The notes: generated from the letters alone by a model not told the origin. A DNA stretch of 64,000 bases from Streptosporangium carneum (GCF_027922005.1 NZ_BSEV01000019.1:1-64000), one strand, 5' to 3'. Shown: positions 25,725 through 34,580, counted from the stretch's first letter. Numbers and translations are program-made.

Positions 25725-27803
25725 GTGATCCCGCGGTACCGTCTCGGCTTCAGGCCGGACATCGAGGGGCTGAGAGCGGTGGCCGTCCTGGCCGTGCTCG
25801 CCTTCCACGCGACCGTGCCCGGCATGGCCGGAGGGTTCGTCGGGGTTGACGTGTTCTTCGTCATCTCCGGCTTCCTGATCACCGGCCTGCTGCTGCGCGA
25901 CGTCTCGGCCACCGGCCGATTCTCGCTGGCCGAGTTCTACGCCCGGCGGGCCAGACGCATCCTGCCCGCCGCCGGGGTGGTGCTGCTGGCCACGACCGCC
26001 GGGGCGTGGCTGATGCTGCCGCCCCTGCGCGGCGGCGACATCGCGGCCGACGTCGTCACCGCCGCCCTGTACATCGCCAACTGGCGTTTCGTCGCCGGCC
26101 AGACCGACTACCTGGCCGCGGAACGGGACCCCAGTCCCCTGCTGCACTACTGGTCGCTGGCCGTCGAGGAGCAGTTCTACCTCCTGTGGGCGCCGCTGCT
26201 CCTGGTGCTGGTCCTGCTGGCCCGCCGTCTCGGCCGCAGCCCCTTCCCCGCGATCGCGGTCGCCATCGTGACGCTGACCGGCCTCTCCTTCGCCCTGTCG
26301 TTGTGGTGGACCGGCGTCAGCGCCCCCCTGGCCTACCTCTCCTCCCCCTCCCGGGCGTGGCAGTTCGGCGTCGGAGCCCTCGTCGCCCTGCTCATGCCGT
26401 ACAGCTCGCGTCCGGACGGCGGCGAGGGCCGTCCGGACGCGGGAGGATCGAGCGACGGGACCGGTCAGGGCAGGGGACGGCGGCCGCGTTTCGCCGTCCG
26501 GGTCGCCCAGGGGGCGCTGGGCCTGTTGGGGGCGGCCGCGGTCGTCTGGTCGATCGTGAGGATCGGCCCTTCGACCCCCTACCCGGGGACGATCGCCCTG
26601 GTGCCCACGCTCGGCACGGCCGCGGTCATCCTGTTCCGCTCGCCGGTCTCCGCGGCGCTGTCCTCGGCGCCGGTCCGCGCGATCGGGCGGCTGTCGTTCT
26701 CCTGGTACCTGTGGCACTGGCCGGTCCTGGTCCTGGCCGAGGCCGTGCTCGGCGCGCAGCCGTGGCCGGTGCGGCTGGCACTGGTCCTGGGCTCCGCGCT
26801 GCCCGCGGTCCTGACGCTGAAGCTCGTCGAGCGGCCCCTGCGCCTGTCGGCGGTGGTCTCCGCCCTGCCGAGGCGCGGTCTGGCCCTCGGCACAAGCGCG
26901 ATGGCCGTCCCCCTCGCCGCCGCGCTCCTGCTCAACGGCGGAGTCGTGCACGGCGCGACGGCGACCCGGGCCACGGTGACGGGCACGGCGACAGACACGG
27001 CGACCGGCACCGCGGGCGCACCGGGCACGGCGCTGCGCCCCACGCCCGCCGAGGCGAGAACCGACTTCCCCAGGTCAGCGGGCTGCGAGATCGAGCTGAC
27101 CGCGACGACGAGCCCTCCGTGCCTGTTCGGCAACCCCGCCTCGAAGGACAGGATCGTCCTGATCGGCGACTCCCACGCGGGCCAGTGGTTCGCCGTCGCG
27201 GAGCGCATCGCCGTACGGAGGGGGTGGGCACTCGAGGTCCTCACCAAGCCGGGCTGTCCGCTGCCCCGGCTCACGGTCGTCGACCCGCGCCTGGGCAGGG
27301 AGTACCGCGAGTGCGACACCTGGCGGGAGCACGCACTGAAACGGCTCGCCGCGCAGGCCCCGCCCCGGCTGGTCCTGGTCGCCTCGCTCAACGCCTACAG
27401 CAGCGACAGAGCCGCGCTGACCCGCGCCTGGGACGCGACGCTCACCCCGCTGTCCCGGCTCGGCGCGCCGCTGGTCTACCTGCGCGACACGCCGCTGCCC
27501 GGCAAGGACGTGCCCGCCTGCCTGTCGGGCGGGCCGGTCGCCGACTGCGCGTTCCCGCGCCGCGCCGCCCTGCGCCCCGACCCGCTGGCCGAACAGGTCC
27601 GCGCGGGCGAGCGTCCAGGGGTGCGCCTGCTCGACGTGGTCCCGCTGCTGTGCCGGGAAACCGCGGACACCTGCCCGGCGGCGCTCGACGGCGTCGTGCT
27701 CTACCGCGACGACGCGCACATAACCAACACCCTCGCGGTACGGCTCGCGCCCCGGATGGAGCAGGATCTGGAGGACCTCGACCTCATCCCCACGGTGCTG
27801 TGA
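25725..27803 (+). CDS. Acyltransferase-3 with C-terminal SGNH domain
   Basis: 692 residues from GTG 25725, chosen because GAGGAG lies 8 nt upstream. Residues 1-~400 are an OafA/YrhL-type AT3 membrane domain: FRPDIEGLRAVAVL, catalytic-type His in AFHATVPG, VDVFFVISGFLIT, YARRARRILPA, YWSLAVEEQFYL, WYLWHWPVL. A Thr/Ala/Gly linker (about 405-440) leads to an extracytoplasmic SGNH domain with GDSHAGQW (about 479) and DDAHITN (about 661). AT3-SGNH proteins transfer acyl groups, usually acetyl, onto exported glycans. Here it probably decorates the polymer made by the GT2 enzyme. Its stop overlaps the GH16 start (GTGA). Confidence 0.9.
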   Translation: MIPRYRLGFRPDIEGLRAVAVLAVLAFHATVPGMAGGFVGVDVFFVISGFLITGLLLRDVSATGRFSLAEFYARRARRILPAAGVVLLATTAGAWLMLPPLRGGDIAADVVTAALYIANWRFVAGQTDYLAAERDPSPLLHYWSLAVEEQFYLLWAPLLLVLVLLARRLGRSPFPAIAVAIVTLTGLSFALSLWWTGVSAPLAYLSSPSRAWQFGVGALVALLMPYSSRPDGGEGRPDAGGSSDGTGQGRGRRPRFAVRVAQGALGLLGAAAVVWSIVRIGPSTPYPGTIALVPTLGTAAVILFRSPVSAALSSAPVRAIGRLSFSWYLWHWPVLVLAEAVLGAQPWPVRLALVLGSALPAVLTLKLVERPLRLSAVVSALPRRGLALGTSAMAVPLAAALLLNGGVVHGATATRATVTGTATDTATGTAGAPGTALRPTPAEARTDFPRSAGCEIELTATTSPPCLFGNPASKDRIVLIGDSHAGQWFAVAERIAVRRGWALEVLTKPGCPLPRLTVVDPRLGREYRECDTWREHALKRLAAQAPPRLVLVASLNAYSSDRAALTRAWDATLTPLSRLGAPLVYLRDTPLPGKDVPACLSGGPVADCAFPRRAALRPDPLAEQVRAGERPGVRLLDVVPLLCRETADTCPAALDGVVLYRDDAHITNTLAVRLAPRMEQDLEDLDLIPTVL

Positions 27804-28702
27804 GGCTCGCCCAGGCGTTCCTCGCCATGATCGTCCTTCTGGCCGGGTGCTCGGGGCCCGGCCAGAAGGACACCCCGGCAGGACGGGACGGTTCCGGCTG
27901 GACCGAGGTGTTCCGCGACGACTTCACCGGCGCGGCCGGCTCTGCGCTGCCCTCCGGCTGGCTGCACGACGTCGGCACCTGCTACCCCGGATGCCCCGCG
28001 CCGCAGTGGGGCACCGGGGAGATCGAGACCATGACGGCCGCGCCGGAGAACGTCTCCCTCGACGGCCGGGGGAACCTGGCCATCACCCCCCTGCTGCGCG
28101 ACGGCGCGTGGACTTCGGGCCGGGTCGAGACCAGGCGGTCCGACTTCAGGCCTCCGCCGGGCGGCGCGCTGCGGATCGAGGCCAGGATCCAGTTGCCCCG
28201 GGTGACCGAGGCGGACGGCGCGGGCTACTGGCCCGCCTTCTGGATGCTGGGCGCCCGGCTGCGCGAGGGGTACACCGGCTGGCCGGGCGTCGGCGAGATC
28301 GACGTCGTGGAGGCGGTGAACGGGCGTCCCTCGGTCATGGCCGCCCTGCACTGCGGGGTGACGCCCGGCGGACCGTGCGGCGAGCCCTCGGGAATCGGGT
28401 CCGGCGAGCGTCCCTGCCCCACCTGCCACGGCGGCTTCCACCGCTACGGCGTCGAGATCACCGCCTCCGAGATCCGCTGGTATCTCGACGACGCCCCGAT
28501 CCTCACCGTCGCGGCCACCCGCGTGGACCCTGCCACCTGGCGCGAGGCCACCGACCACGGCTTCTTCCTGATCCTGAACGTCGCCGTCGGCGGCGGTCTC
28601 CCCGCGGCCTTCGGCGGCGGCCCGACGGCCGCGACCGCCTCCGGCAGGCCCATGCTGGTCGACTACGTCTCCGTCACGGCCAGGGGCTCCGGCTCTTCTT
28701 GA
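27800..28702 (+). CDS. Glycoside hydrolase family 16 lipoprotein
   Basis: 300 residues from GTG 27800, overlapping the AT3 stop. Lipoprotein signal with lipobox LLAGC (Cys 17). The GH16 fold is marked by the catalytic EIDVVE (Glu166, Asp168, Glu171), WPAFWMLGARL and FHRYGVEITASEIRWYLD. Family enzymes cleave beta-1,3/1,4-glucans, galactans or transglycosylate them, so this one probably trims, remodels or releases the polymer of the operon at the cell surface. Four Cys in CYPGCP and CPTCHGG could form disulfides. Last gene of the operon. Confidence 0.9.
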   Translation: MRLAQAFLAMIVLLAGCSGPGQKDTPAGRDGSGWTEVFRDDFTGAAGSALPSGWLHDVGTCYPGCPAPQWGTGEIETMTAAPENVSLDGRGNLAITPLLRDGAWTSGRVETRRSDFRPPPGGALRIEARIQLPRVTEADGAGYWPAFWMLGARLREGYTGWPGVGEIDVVEAVNGRPSVMAALHCGVTPGGPCGEPSGIGSGERPCPTCHGGFHRYGVEITASEIRWYLDDAPILTVAATRVDPATWREATDHGFFLILNVAVGGGLPAAFGGGPTAATASGRPMLVDYVSVTARGSGSS

Positions 28703-28742
28703 CGGCCGGGAGCGTGGGACGGTGCGTCCGCGCTCCCGGCGC

Positions 28743-29486
28743 CTACCTCCCTGGCCGCCCCTCACCGATCCTCCGTACGATCTCCGCGACCACGGCCTCG
28801 CGCTGCGGCTGCAGGTAGAAGTGGTCGCCGGGCATGACCGTCAGGGAGAAACCGGAAAGCGTGTGCCTCTCCCACGCCTTGGCCTGGGCGGGGGTGACCA
28901 CCGGATCCGCGTCGCCGACGATGACGGAGATCGGGGTGCGCAGCGCGGGACCGGGGCGGTGGCGGTGGCTCTCGATCAGCCGGAAGTCGGCGCGGACGTA
29001 GGGGAAGACGACCTGCTGTATCGCGGGGTGGGAGAGGACGTCGAGATCCGTGCCGCCGAGCATGACCAGCTCCGCCATGAACCGCTCGTCGTCGTAGGAG
29101 GAGATCTCGGGGCTGCGCCTCGGCTCGTGCGGAGCCCTGCACCCCGAGGCGAACAGCCGTACCGGATCGGCTCCCCTTGCCTCGAGGGCCCGGGTGGTCT
29201 CGTAGGCGACCATCGCCCCCATGCTGTGGCCGAACAGCGCGAGAGGCCGGTCGAGCAGCGGCAGCGTCGCCTCGACGATCGCGCCGACCAGCGTCTCCAT
29301 GTCCTGCGGCATGGGTTCGCCGAACCGGTCCGCCCTGCCTGGCAGCTGTACGGCGTGCAGTTCGACCGACCCGGGCAGCAGGTCGGCCCAGTCGCGGTAG
29401 GCCGAGGCCGAACCGCCCGCGTGCGTGAAGCAGATCAGCCGCGTGGCGGCCCCGGGGCGAGGCAGCGGAGAGCGCAGCCAGGTCAT
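28743..29486 (-). CDS. Type II thioesterase (alpha/beta hydrolase)
   Basis: 247 residues. ICFTHAGGSASAYRDWA oxyanion region, nucleophile Ser88 in GHSMGAM, Asp194-region GDADPVV, and His222 in PGDHFYL: the RedJ/GrsT-type editing thioesterase set. Such enzymes free stalled acyl groups from PKS or NRPS carrier proteins. ATG 29486 has GGAAGG 6 nt upstream. No PKS, NRPS or carrier protein is in the window, so it must serve a distant cluster or have another substrate. Confidence 0.88.
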   Translation of the reverse strand: MTWLRSPLPRPGAATRLICFTHAGGSASAYRDWADLLPGSVELHAVQLPGRADRFGEPMPQDMETLVGAIVEATLPLLDRPLALFGHSMGAMVAYETTRALEARGADPVRLFASGCRAPHEPRRSPEISSYDDERFMAELVMLGGTDLDVLSHPAIQQVVFPYVRADFRLIESHRHRPGPALRTPISVIVGDADPVVTPAQAKAWERHTLSGFSLTVMPGDHFYLQPQREAVVAEIVRRIGEGRPGR

Positions 29487-29932
29487 GGCGTTTCCTTCCT
29501 GAACGGCTCCGGGCGGCCCCGAACGCCTGAACGGCCCCGGGCGCCGCGGCGATCTCCGGGATCGGCCGGGGCACCGCGGTCGAGCGGTCGTGCGCGACCG
29601 CTCGATCCATGATCGTGCCGATGGCGCGGAACTTCCAGCCGGGGTCACGCAAGCGCCGTTCTCACAACCGTGGACGGCCTGCGGGCATGACGGGCCCGCA
29701 GGCGGTGGAGGGCGGAGACCAGTGCCTCCCGGGAGGCGGTTCCTGCCGGGGAGACGGTCCTTCCAGGAGAGGCGTCACCCCAGTTCCCGGCGGCTTTCGG
29801 GGAAGGTCGCCAGTTGGCGGATCGCGCATTTCCTGTCCAGTCAGCGCCCCGGCCTTCCAGATCTTGTTCTGTTAGGCTTACCTTGCATAACGTCTGAGCA
29901 GCTGTTCAAGTGTTGACGGGACGGATCTCGGG
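29487..29932. other. Intergenic region with CDF promoter
   Basis: 446 bp between divergent TE II and CDF genes. The TE side is G+C-rich and featureless. The CDF side turns A+T-rich from about 29855 and carries the IdeR-like site 29867-29885. No gene seen. Confidence 0.5.
29867..29885. promoter_or_regulatory. IdeR/DmdR-like iron box upstream of the CDF gene
   Basis: TTCTGTTAGGCTTACCTTG matches 14 of 19 positions of the remembered consensus TTAGGTTAGGCTAACCTAA, with the core TTAGGCTnACCT intact. It lies 48 bp before the ATG of the metal exporter. Confidence 0.4.
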
Positions 29933-30988
29933 ATGGGTCACGGACACGGGCACGCCAACGGGCGTGTCAACGGGCACGCCAATGGCCATGGCCATGGCCA
30001 TGGCCACGGGCACGGCCACGGACACGGACACGGGCACGGCTTCGGCGCGAACTCCGACCGCCGCTACCTGGTGGCGGCGCTCGCCCTGCTGACGGCCTTC
30101 ATGGCGGCCGAGGTCGTGGTCGGCGTCCTCGCGAACTCCATCGCGCTGATCTCCGACGCCGGTCACATGCTCACCGACGCCGCCTCCATCGCGCTCGCGC
30201 TGGTCGCGATGAGCATGGCCGCCCGCCCCGCCCGCGGCGCCTACACCTTCGGCTGGAAGCGCGCCGAGATCCTCTCCGCCGCGATCAACGGGCTGACGTT
30301 CGTCGTGCTCGTCGCCTACTTCGTCTACGAGGGCGTCCGCAGGCTCATCGAGCCGCCCGAGGTGCAGGGGACGCTGGTCCTCGGCACGGCACTGGCCGGG
30401 ATCGCGGTCAACGCCGCCGCCGCGTGGCTCATCTCCAGGGCCGACCGGAGCAGCCTCAACGTCGAGGGCGCCTTCCAGCACATCCTCAACGACATGTACG
30501 CCTTCGTCGCGACCGCGATCGCGGGCGCGGTCGTCTGGCTCACCGGCTGGGGCAGGGCGGACGCGCTCGCCGCCCTGGTCGTCGCGGCCCTGATGGGCAA
30601 GGCCGCGTACGGCCTGCTGCGCGACGCCGGGCACATCCTGTTCGAGGCCGCGCCCGACGGAGCCCACCCGGCGGAGGTGAGCGCGACGATCGCCGCCCAC
30701 GCCGAGGTGACCGCCGTGAACGACCTCCACGTGTGGACGGTGACCAGCGGGTTCCCCGCGCTGTCCGCGCACGTGACCGTCACGCCCGGCGGCGACTGCC
30801 ACCGGGTCCGCCGCGAGCTCGCCGACCTGCTGCACGAGCGGTTCCACATCGACCACACCACCCTGCAGGTCGACCACGTCCCGGGCACGGCCTGCCGGAT
30901 CGCCGCGGTCCGCGAGGAGCCGGAGAAGGCCGAGGCGGGGGCGCGGATCGGGGTCACGGCGCGAAGCAGGCCTCGAAGACTCTCGTGA
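29933..30988 (+). CDS. Cation diffusion facilitator (CDF) metal exporter
   Basis: 351 residues. The first ~37 residues are a His-Gly tract (about 16 GH units) likely to bind metal. Then six membrane helices with the metal-site motifs SDAGHMLTD (Asp75, His78, Asp82 region) and FQHILNDM (His183, Asp187), the HD-HD arrangement linked to Zn/Co/Cd transport in CzcD/ZitB-type proteins. A cytosolic domain with VNDLHVWTVTSGFPALSAHV follows, ending in a basic tail. Exports divalent metal in exchange for H+. The 3' end overlaps the convergent tetR gene by 35 bp. Confidence 0.92.
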   Translation: MGHGHGHANGRVNGHANGHGHGHGHGHGHGHGHGHGFGANSDRRYLVAALALLTAFMAAEVVVGVLANSIALISDAGHMLTDAASIALALVAMSMAARPARGAYTFGWKRAEILSAAINGLTFVVLVAYFVYEGVRRLIEPPEVQGTLVLGTALAGIAVNAAAAWLISRADRSSLNVEGAFQHILNDMYAFVATAIAGAVVWLTGWGRADALAALVVAALMGKAAYGLLRDAGHILFEAAPDGAHPAEVSATIAAHAEVTAVNDLHVWTVTSGFPALSAHVTVTPGGDCHRVRRELADLLHERFHIDHTTLQVDHVPGTACRIAAVREEPEKAEAGARIGVTARSRPRRLS

Positions 30989-31514
30989 GCCGCTCGACCA
31001 CGGCCTCCCGGTCGGGGGAGTCGAGCGCGCCGGAGCCGTAGAGCTGGCGCAGCGTGCCCGCGCCCGTGATGAGCGCGGTGGCGGCGGTCGCCCTGAGGAG
31101 CGCGTCGGGGCCGGGCAGGCGCGCGGCCATCGGCTCCAGTATGGCCGACCTGACCCGGTCCTTGATGATCTCATGGATCTCCGGGCAGCCGGGCGACCGG
31201 GTGAGCGCCGTCAGCACCGGCCCTCCCTGGTTGGAGCGGAGCTTGTCGGCGACGTACTCGGCCAGACGGCGGGGCAGCTCCTCCTCGGGGACCTCCAGCA
31301 CGCCGGGGAAGCGCCCCTGCGCCGCGAGCACCTCGGCGAACAGCTCCCGTTTCGTGCCGAAGTAACGGTTGATCAGCGCGATGTTGGCGTCCGCCTCCGC
31401 GGAGATCAGCCGCATCGTCACCTGTTCGTAGCCGAGCTCGGCGAACAGACGGCAGGCGGCGTCGAGGATGCGACGTCTCGTGCCTTCCCTGTCGCGGTGC
31501 CGTACCTCATCCAC
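30954..31514 (-). CDS. TetR-family repressor
   Basis: 186 residues from GTG 31514, chosen because GGAAGGA lies 8 nt upstream; earlier ATGs would run into the divergent promoter. N-terminal helix-turn-helix GTRRRILDAACRLFAELGYEQVTMRLISAEADANIALINRYFGTK (read in pieces) and a C-terminal ligand domain with the TetR_C-like CPEIHEIIKDRVRSAI. Divergent from a DHA2 efflux gene with two candidate palindromes between them, so it very likely represses that pump. Confidence 0.9.
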   Translation of the reverse strand: MDEVRHRDREGTRRRILDAACRLFAELGYEQVTMRLISAEADANIALINRYFGTKRELFAEVLAAQGRFPGVLEVPEEELPRRLAEYVADKLRSNQGGPVLTALTRSPGCPEIHEIIKDRVRSAILEPMAARLPGPDALLRATAATALITGAGTLRQLYGSGALDSPDREAVVERLTRVFEACFAP

Positions 31515-31540
31515 CTGCTCGATCCTTCCAGATTTGACGG

Positions 31541-31556
31541 GTAAACAAGCGTCTAC
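31541..31556. promoter_or_regulatory. Candidate TetR operator 1
   Basis: GTAAACAAGCGTCTAC: arms GTAAAC and GTCTAC match at 5 of 6 pairs, between the divergent tetR and efflux genes. Confidence 0.45.
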
Positions 31557-31563
31557 TAACTTC

Positions 31564-31582
31564 ATGTGTATCGTACATACAT
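31564..31582. promoter_or_regulatory. Candidate TetR operator 2
   Basis: ATGTGTATCGTACATACAT, an imperfect 19-bp palindrome ending 13 bp before the efflux start codon. Confidence 0.4.
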
Positions 31583-31595
31583 TGGGGGACGGTTC

Positions 31596-33182
31596 ATGCT
31601 GACCGAACAACAGGTCACGGCCGAGACGGCACCTCGGTTCACCCACAAGCAGGTGCTGGAGATCCTGGTCGGCCTGATGCTCGCCATGCTGACGTCGATG
31701 ATCTCGACGTCCGTGGTGGGAACCGCGCTGCCGACGATCGTGGGCACGCTCGGCGGTCAGGACCAGCTCGCCTGGGTGGCGAGCGCGACGCTGCTGACCA
31801 TGACCGCCTCCACTCCCCTGTGGGGCAAGCTGTCCGACCTCTACGGACGCAAGCTCATGTTCCAGGTCTCCCTGCTGGTCTTCGTGTTCTCCTCGGTCGC
31901 CGCAGGCTTCTCCCAGGACATGGGCCAGCTCATCGCGGCCAGGGCCGCCCAGGGCATCGGCGCGGGCGGCCTCGCCGCGCTGCCGCAGATCATCCTGGGT
32001 GACGTGGTCGAGCCCCGCGAGCGGGGCCGCTACTCCGGTTACATCGGCGCGGTCTTCGGCGTCTCCACCGTCGCGGGCCCGCTGCTCGGCGGGTTCATCG
32101 TCGACAACATGTCATGGCGCTGGACGTTCTGGATCTGCGTGCCGCTGGCCGTGGTCGCGTTCGTGGTCATCCAGAAGGTGCTCAAGCTGCCGCTGGTCCG
32201 CCGTGACACCAAGGTCGACTGGTGGGGCGCCACCTTCATCACCGGCGGCACCACCGCGCTGATGCTGCTGCTGTCCTTCGGCGGCAAGGAGTTCGGCTGG
32301 AACTCCGGCTGGACCTACGGTCTGGGCGCGCTGAGCCTGGTGCTGTTCGGCCTCGCCGTCGTCGCCGAGCGCAGGGCCGCCGACCCGATCCTGCCCCCGC
32401 GCCTGTTCCGCAACCACACCTTCGTGCTCACCAGCGTCGCCTCCCTCCTCGTCGGCGCCGCCATGTTCGGCGCGCTGATGTTCCTGCCGCAGTACCTGCA
32501 GATCGTCAAGGCCATGAGCCCCACCGGCTCCGGTCTGATGACGCTGCCCATGGTGCTCGGCCTGCTCGTCTCCTCGATCGCGGTCGGCCGGTTCGTCTCC
32601 AGGACCGGACGCTGGAAGATCTTCCCCGTCGTGGGCATGCTGCTGGTCGCCGTCGGCCTGTTCCTGCTCTCGCAGCTGCACGTCGACAGCTCCCTGGTGG
32701 TCGTCGGCGTCGACATGACGGTGCTCGGAGTCGGCCTGGGCGCCTCCATGCAGATGCTGATCCTGGCCGCGCAGAACGCCGTCACCCGCGCCGACATGGC
32801 CTCGACCACCTCCGGCGTGTCCTTCTTCCGCTCCCTCGGCGGCGCGGTCGGCGTCGCCGCCTTCGGCGCGATCCTGTCCAACCGGCTCAGCTCCGAGCTG
32901 GTCTCCCTCGCCAAGGCGGCGCACCTGCCCCTGACCGGCGGCGCGACCCCCAGTCTCGGCTCCCCCGCGGCCATCCACCATCTGCCCGCCCCGGTGCTGA
33001 ACGTGATCCTGGAAGCCTTCACCCGGGCCATCCACACGGTCTTCCTGGTGGGCGTGCCGATCGCCGTGCTGGCCGCGGTCGCCGCCCTGATGCTGAAGGA
33101 GCTCCCGCTCCGCTCCGCCCAGGCCGCCCCGGCCACCCCGGCCGACCCCACCGCTCCCCCGGTCCCCGTAGAGGCCGAATAA
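31596..33182 (+). CDS. DHA2-family MFS drug exporter
   Basis: 528 residues, 14 predicted membrane helices as in DHA2 (EmrB/QacA) pumps. Motifs: LDxT-type start TSVVGTALPTIVG, WVASATLLTMTASTPLWGKLSDLYGRK (motif A GKLSDLYGRK), ARAAQGIGAGGL (motif B) and GPLLGGFIVDNMSWRWTFWI (motif C region, split). Proton-driven export of toxic compounds. ATG 31596 has GGGGGA 7 nt upstream. Regulated by the divergent TetR protein by inference. C-terminus is an Ala/Pro-rich tail. Confidence 0.93.
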   Translation: MLTEQQVTAETAPRFTHKQVLEILVGLMLAMLTSMISTSVVGTALPTIVGTLGGQDQLAWVASATLLTMTASTPLWGKLSDLYGRKLMFQVSLLVFVFSSVAAGFSQDMGQLIAARAAQGIGAGGLAALPQIILGDVVEPRERGRYSGYIGAVFGVSTVAGPLLGGFIVDNMSWRWTFWICVPLAVVAFVVIQKVLKLPLVRRDTKVDWWGATFITGGTTALMLLLSFGGKEFGWNSGWTYGLGALSLVLFGLAVVAERRAADPILPPRLFRNHTFVLTSVASLLVGAAMFGALMFLPQYLQIVKAMSPTGSGLMTLPMVLGLLVSSIAVGRFVSRTGRWKIFPVVGMLLVAVGLFLLSQLHVDSSLVVVGVDMTVLGVGLGASMQMLILAAQNAVTRADMASTTSGVSFFRSLGGAVGVAAFGAILSNRLSSELVSLAKAAHLPLTGGATPSLGSPAAIHHLPAPVLNVILEAFTRAIHTVFLVGVPIAVLAAVAALMLKELPLRSAQAAPATPADPTAPPVPVEAE

Positions 33183-33192
33183 CCATCCCCTC

Positions 33193-33237
33193 GCCGGAGG
33201 CCCGGACCGCCCCGCTCACCGGTCCCGGGCCTCCGGC
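33193..33237 (+). terminator. Terminator of the efflux gene
   Basis: GCCGGAGGCCCGGACC (33193-33208) pairs with GGTCCCGGGCCTCCGGC (33221-33237) with one bulged base; 12-nt loop, followed by ATTTCT. Also faces the convergent beta-helix gene. Confidence 0.75.
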
Positions 33238-33288
33238 ATTTCTGCGGACCACCGTGGGATGCCAGGCCGGTGTGACGGCCGCCTCCGG

Positions 33289-34452
33289 TCATCTCAGTGT
33301 TGAGGCGACGACCTTCGGCCTGCCCGCACCGAGGAAGAAGATGCCGGGGAACCCCTCGGTCTCGAAGCCCGCACTGCGGTTCCTGCGCAGCGTGGAGTTT
33401 TCGATGGCGAGGGTGCCGGTGCGGTTGTTGCTGACGAAGAAGACCGCCCCGCCCCCTTCCCTGGCGCTGTTGTCCTGGATCACCGAACCGGCGATCCTGA
33501 TGCTGAAGCGGTCGCCGTCGGCGTAGATAGCACCGCCGCTACCGCCCCCGGGGGTGCCGGTACGGGCCGGGTTGGCCCCCCGTCCGATCGCCGTGTTGTG
33601 CGTCATGACGCTGTTGAGCACCACCCACGAGACCCCGATGCTGCTCAGTGCCCCGCCGTTGGAGCAGACGCCGCCCTGTCCCGCCGCTCCGCCGAAGGTG
33701 CTGTTCACGATGTGGACGGGACGGTCCTGGAACTGGTCGAGGACGCGAATGGCCGCCCCGCCGAGGTCAGGGCCTGTGGCGTCGCACCGGTTACGCAGGA
33801 AGCGCGAGTTGACGACCTTGAACTGCCCGCCCCGGACGAAGATCGCGCCACCGCCTCCCTCCTCGACCGGCCGCCCCGTCGCGTTCCCGTCGGCGAAGGT
33901 CAGGTTCTGGACGACAAGCTGCGGCTGACTCTGGTCGTCGCAGTGCGAGGTGGTCCACCCCTGGGCCTGGTCGCAGGTGTTCATGTAGAGGATCCGCCGC
34001 CTGCCGCCGCCGCTGAGCGTCACCTTGCCGCCGCCGTCCAGCACGACCTTGGCCGAGGTGTTGCGGACCTTCGCGGTCGCGGTCAGCGTGATGGTGACGG
34101 GAGCGGGACCGCAGGAGAAGGTGATGATCCCGCCCGCGGCGACGGCCGCGACCACGGCCTGCGAGGTACAGCTCGCGGGTGTGCCGGTGCCGACGACCCG
34201 GGTCGAGCGCGTGGTGTCGACCGCGCGGGCCGCGGCGGGCACGGCGACACGCCCGTCCCGGTTTCCCGGTGCGGCCTCCCGCCGGGACGTCCGCGCGGAG
34301 GCCGTGCCTTCCCGCGCGCCGCTCTCATCCGCGGCACTCCACTGTCCGGCCGAGGACCGGCCCGCGCCCCAGGCGGGCGCGGCGGAGCCGGACACGCTTG
34401 CCAGACCGATCATCAACGAGGTCAGGGCGGCAACGCCCCATTTGGCTCGCAC
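33289..34452 (-). CDS. Secreted right-handed beta-helix protein
   Basis: 387 residues. Signal peptide (GVAALTSLMIGLASVSGSAAPAWGA), ~60 residues of disordered Ala/Arg/Ser linker, then a parallel beta-helix of the pectate-lyase/polymorphic-outer-membrane type: repeated turns GGGGAIFVRGGQF, NGGALSSIG, GGAIYADGDRF, GGGAVFFVSNN, with Asn ladder segments VQNLTFADGNATG and VNSRFLRNRCD. Cys pairs suggest extracellular disulfides. No catalytic residues identified, so it may bind or degrade polysaccharide. Converges on the efflux gene. Confidence 0.8.
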   Translation of the reverse strand: MRAKWGVAALTSLMIGLASVSGSAAPAWGAGRSSAGQWSAADESGAREGTASARTSRREAAPGNRDGRVAVPAAARAVDTTRSTRVVGTGTPASCTSQAVVAAVAAGGIITFSCGPAPVTITLTATAKVRNTSAKVVLDGGGKVTLSGGGRRRILYMNTCDQAQGWTTSHCDDQSQPQLVVQNLTFADGNATGRPVEEGGGGAIFVRGGQFKVVNSRFLRNRCDATGPDLGGAAIRVLDQFQDRPVHIVNSTFGGAAGQGGVCSNGGALSSIGVSWVVLNSVMTHNTAIGRGANPARTGTPGGGSGGAIYADGDRFSIRIAGSVIQDNSAREGGGAVFFVSNNRTGTLAIENSTLRRNRSAGFETEGFPGIFFLGAGRPKVVASTLR

Positions 34453-34580
34453 GCCGCAGATGCTACTGCGTCAACTCTGGCGACATATCGGGATTTGGGG
34501 AACTCGTCACGGAGCGAAAGGGGCGGACACTCGAGGGGAATGCCCGCTCCTGCACAGACGATCTGCCTGTGGGACGGAAC

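Noticed and set aside
26006..27799. Long in-phase upstream extension of the GH16 gene through the acyltransferase
   Set aside because: Arg-rich nonsense in the wrong frame of the AT3 gene; GH16 has its own GTG start and lipoprotein signal.
28743..29486. Start of a PKS/NRPS cluster
   Set aside because: No carrier, ketosynthase or condensation domain anywhere in the window.
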